Assembly: GCA_938017765.1 (NCBI GenBank)
Contig: CALIJH010000203.1
Span: forward strand, 1 to 18,071
DNA: 18,071 bases
Source: an uncultured Leptotrichia sp.
Lineage (GTDB): Bacteria > Fusobacteriota > Fusobacteriia > Fusobacteriales > Leptotrichiaceae
Direction: 5' to 3'
Shown here one piece after another: positions 16,326-18,071 of this stretch. A model generated the notes under the pieces. The model worked only from the letters and a program-made list of their open reading frames with translations, was not told where the DNA came from and did no database searches. Both the position numbers and the translations under genes were made by a program. Positions within the stretch are counted from its first letter, which is position 1. Every line of letters starts with the position of its first letter.

Positions 16326-16340
16326 ATTCCAAATGAACCG

Positions 16341-16369
16341 TTGAATTAAAATAAAAAAATTGATATAAT
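16341..16369 (+). promoter_or_regulatory. Sigma70-type promoter of glmU
   Basis: TTGAAT (16341-16346) and TATAAT (16364-16369) are 17 bases apart, with TG just before the -10 box (extended -10). A second TATAAT at 16412-16417 has only a weak TTTAAT at 18 bases and may be an alternative start. Confidence 0.7.
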
Positions 16370-16456
16370 CAAAAAACAATAAAGAGATTTAATTTGAAAT
16401 AAAATTTTTAATATAATATGAGAAATTATAAAATATAACACAAATGAGGAGGAGAA

Positions 16457-17797
16457 ATGTTATCTTTAATATTGGCTGCGGGAAAAGGGACAAGAATGAA
16501 ATCCGAGAAGCCGAAAGTATTGCACGAAGTAAACGGAATGCCGATGCTAAAAAGAGTTTTAAAGTTGCTTAGAAATACAGGTGTCGATAAAAATATATTC
16601 ATTTTAGGGCATAAAAAAGACGAAGTGCTGAAATCAATGGGAGATATTGAATATGTGGAACAGAAAGAACAGCTGGGAACAGGACACGCTGTACTCATTG
16701 CAAAGGAGAAAATAGAAGAATATAAAGATGATGTTCTGATAACGTACGGAGACACTCCTTTGTTGAGAGAAGAAACTATAAATAAAATGAAAGAAATATT
16801 TTATGAAAAGGAACTTGACTGTATACTTCTGTCATGTAAAATGAAAAACCCTTTTGCATACGGGAGAATAATAAAAAAAGACGGAAATGTTGTGGACATT
16901 ATTGAAGAAAAAGAAGCAACGGAGGAACAGAAAAAAATTAAAGAAGTAAACTGCGGAGTTTATATTTTCAAATATGAAAGCCTTTTAAAATCCCTTGAAA
17001 AAATAGACAATAACAATATAAAAGGGGAATATTATTTACCCGATACTATAAAATTTCTTTCTGCAGAGGGATACAAAGTTGAAAGTTATCAAATAGAAGA
17101 TGAAGATGAAGTTTTAGGTGTAAACTCCAAAGCTCAACTTGCTCAGGCGGGAATAATCCTAAGATATAGAAAAAATATGGAACTTATGAATGACGGAGTA
17201 ATACTCATAGACCCTGATACAACATACATAGAAGAAGAAGTCGAAATAGGAGAAGATACAGTAATTTACCCTAATGTAATTATTCAGGGAAATACTAAAA
17301 TAGGCAGAAGTTGTACAGTTTTAGGTAACACAAGGATAGAAAACTCCATTATAGCCGACAATGTCAAAATAGAAGCTTCACTCATAGAGCAGTCAAAACT
17401 GGATGACGGGGTAACTATAGGACCTTTTGCTCATATAAGACCTAATACACATCTGAAAAAAAATGTACATATAGGAAATTTTGTAGAAATAAAAAAATCA
17501 GTATTGGAAGAAGGAGTAAAAGCCGGACACTTAACTTATTTGGGAGATGCGGAAATCGGAAAAAATACCAATATCGGAGCAGGAACAATTACATGTAATT
17601 ATGACGGGAAGAATAAACATAAGACAATTATAGGAGAAAATGTGTTTATTGGAAGTAATTCGACTATTGTCGCCCCGGTGGAAATAGGAGAAAAAGCCTT
17701 TACTGCGGCAGGTTCGACAATAACGAAAAAAGTACCTGAAAAAACATTGGCATTTGGAAGAGCAAGACAAACAAATAAAGAAGGGTGGAAAAAATAA
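16457..17797 (+). CDS. glmU: Bifunctional UDP-GlcNAc pyrophosphorylase / GlcN-1-P acetyltransferase
   Basis: This 446-residue enzyme makes UDP-N-acetylglucosamine for peptidoglycan and lipid A. The N-terminal uridyltransferase starts with LAAGKGTRMKSEKPKVLH (residues 5-22). It also shows EQLGTGHAV, YGDTPLL and NCGVYIF. GVNSKAQLAQA ends that domain near residue 225. The rest is a left-handed beta-helix of hexapeptide repeats (VEIGEDTVIYPNVII and onward). GHLTYLGDAEIG includes H358, the expected acetyltransferase catalytic base, and NIGAGTITCNYDG binds acetyl-CoA. The length is normal for the family. The ribosome binding site GAGGAGGAG stands directly ahead. prs follows after one base, a pairing common across bacteria. 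Confidence 0.97.
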   Translation: MLSLILAAGKGTRMKSEKPKVLHEVNGMPMLKRVLKLLRNTGVDKNIFILGHKKDEVLKSMGDIEYVEQKEQLGTGHAVLIAKEKIEEYKDDVLITYGDTPLLREETINKMKEIFYEKELDCILLSCKMKNPFAYGRIIKKDGNVVDIIEEKEATEEQKKIKEVNCGVYIFKYESLLKSLEKIDNNNIKGEYYLPDTIKFLSAEGYKVESYQIEDEDEVLGVNSKAQLAQAGIILRYRKNMELMNDGVILIDPDTTYIEEEVEIGEDTVIYPNVIIQGNTKIGRSCTVLGNTRIENSIIADNVKIEASLIEQSKLDDGVTIGPFAHIRPNTHLKKNVHIGNFVEIKKSVLEEGVKAGHLTYLGDAEIGKNTNIGAGTITCNYDGKNKHKTIIGENVFIGSNSTIVAPVEIGEKAFTAAGSTITKKVPEKTLAFGRARQTNKEGWKK

Positions 17798-17798
17798 A

Positions 17799-18071
17799 AT
17801 GACAGCCTTGAGCGAAGAAGATAAGAAGAAGATTAGAATTTTTGCAGGTTCAGCGAGTACAGATCTGGCAGAGAAAATAGCAAAGTATCTTGAAGTGGAT
17901 TTGGCACCACTTCAAATGAGAAGATTCTCCGATGGAGAAATATTTATAAAATCAGAAGAAAGTGTAAGAGGATGTAAAGTTTTTGTCATTCAGTCTACTT
18001 CACGACCTGTAAACGAGAGTATAATGGAACTGCTTATTTTTATTGATGCTTTGAGAAGGGCATCAGCCGAG
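17799..18071 (+). CDS. prs: Ribose-phosphate pyrophosphokinase (PRPP synthetase), 5' part
   Basis: The frame opens with ATG at 17799, one base after the glmU stop, and runs off the window end, giving the first 91 residues. IRIFAGSASTDLAEKIAKYL and MRRFSDGEIFIKSEESVRGCKVFVIQST match the N-terminal half of PRPP synthetase, including the FSDGE segment. SRPVNESIMELLIFIDALRRASA follows, as in the family. The enzyme makes PRPP from ribose-5-phosphate and ATP for nucleotide, histidine and tryptophan synthesis. AAGGGTGG inside the end of glmU is its ribosome binding site, so translation is probably coupled. Confidence 0.95.
   Translation, partial: MTALSEEDKKKIRIFAGSASTDLAEKIAKYLEVDLAPLQMRRFSDGEIFIKSEESVRGCKVFVIQSTSRPVNESIMELLIFIDALRRASAE

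Overview
The window is AT-rich, Gram-negative-type DNA. It carries a giant type V autotransporter with the extended N-terminus seen in fusobacterial autotransporters, A/T-ending codons throughout and strong AGGAG-type ribosome binding sites. This points to the phylum Fusobacteriota, most likely Leptotrichia or a close relative (inference from protein style; no search was run).

Layout. (1) Bases 1-8165, plus strand, is an outer-membrane/adhesin cluster: an OmpA-domain periplasmic protein, a 61-residue secreted basic protein with two cysteines, and a 2379-residue autotransporter with an intact beta-barrel. A perfect 17-bp hairpin lies between the small gene and the autotransporter. (2) A bidirectional terminator at 8226-8255 separates it from a convergent, monocistronic small secreted protein of unknown function (8261-8713, minus) that has its own near-consensus promoter. 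(3) Bases 8975-13342, minus strand, form a carbohydrate-import operon: lipoprotein solute-binding protein, two MalF/MalG-type permeases and a Gfo/Idh/MocA oxidoreductase. There is no ATPase gene. A ~115-bp MITE-like palindromic element lies just upstream of the oxidoreductase and appears to separate it from its Shine-Dalgarno sequence. (4) A 307-bp divergent regulatory region with paired direct repeats leads to an AraC-family regulator (13650-14483, plus), the likely local controller of the importer. (5) Bases 14575-18071, plus strand, hold mostly housekeeping genes: a TPR protein, a TtcA-type tRNA thiolation enzyme, glmU (UDP-GlcNAc synthesis) and the start of prs (PRPP synthetase), which runs off the window.

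How the genes work together. The OmpA-domain protein probably anchors the envelope to peptidoglycan next to the exported adhesin. The regulator, binding protein, permeases and dehydrogenase make a compact sugar uptake and oxidation module that must borrow an ATPase from elsewhere. glmU and prs supply nucleotide-sugar and nucleotide precursors.

I saw no CRISPR array, tRNA, rRNA or prophage. The most unusual observations are the MITE-like insertion between a ribosome binding site and its gene, the C-x-D-x3-C-G motif shared by the small secreted protein and the autotransporter passenger, the strong hairpin in the adhesin cluster, and paired direct repeats that may be AraC-type operators.
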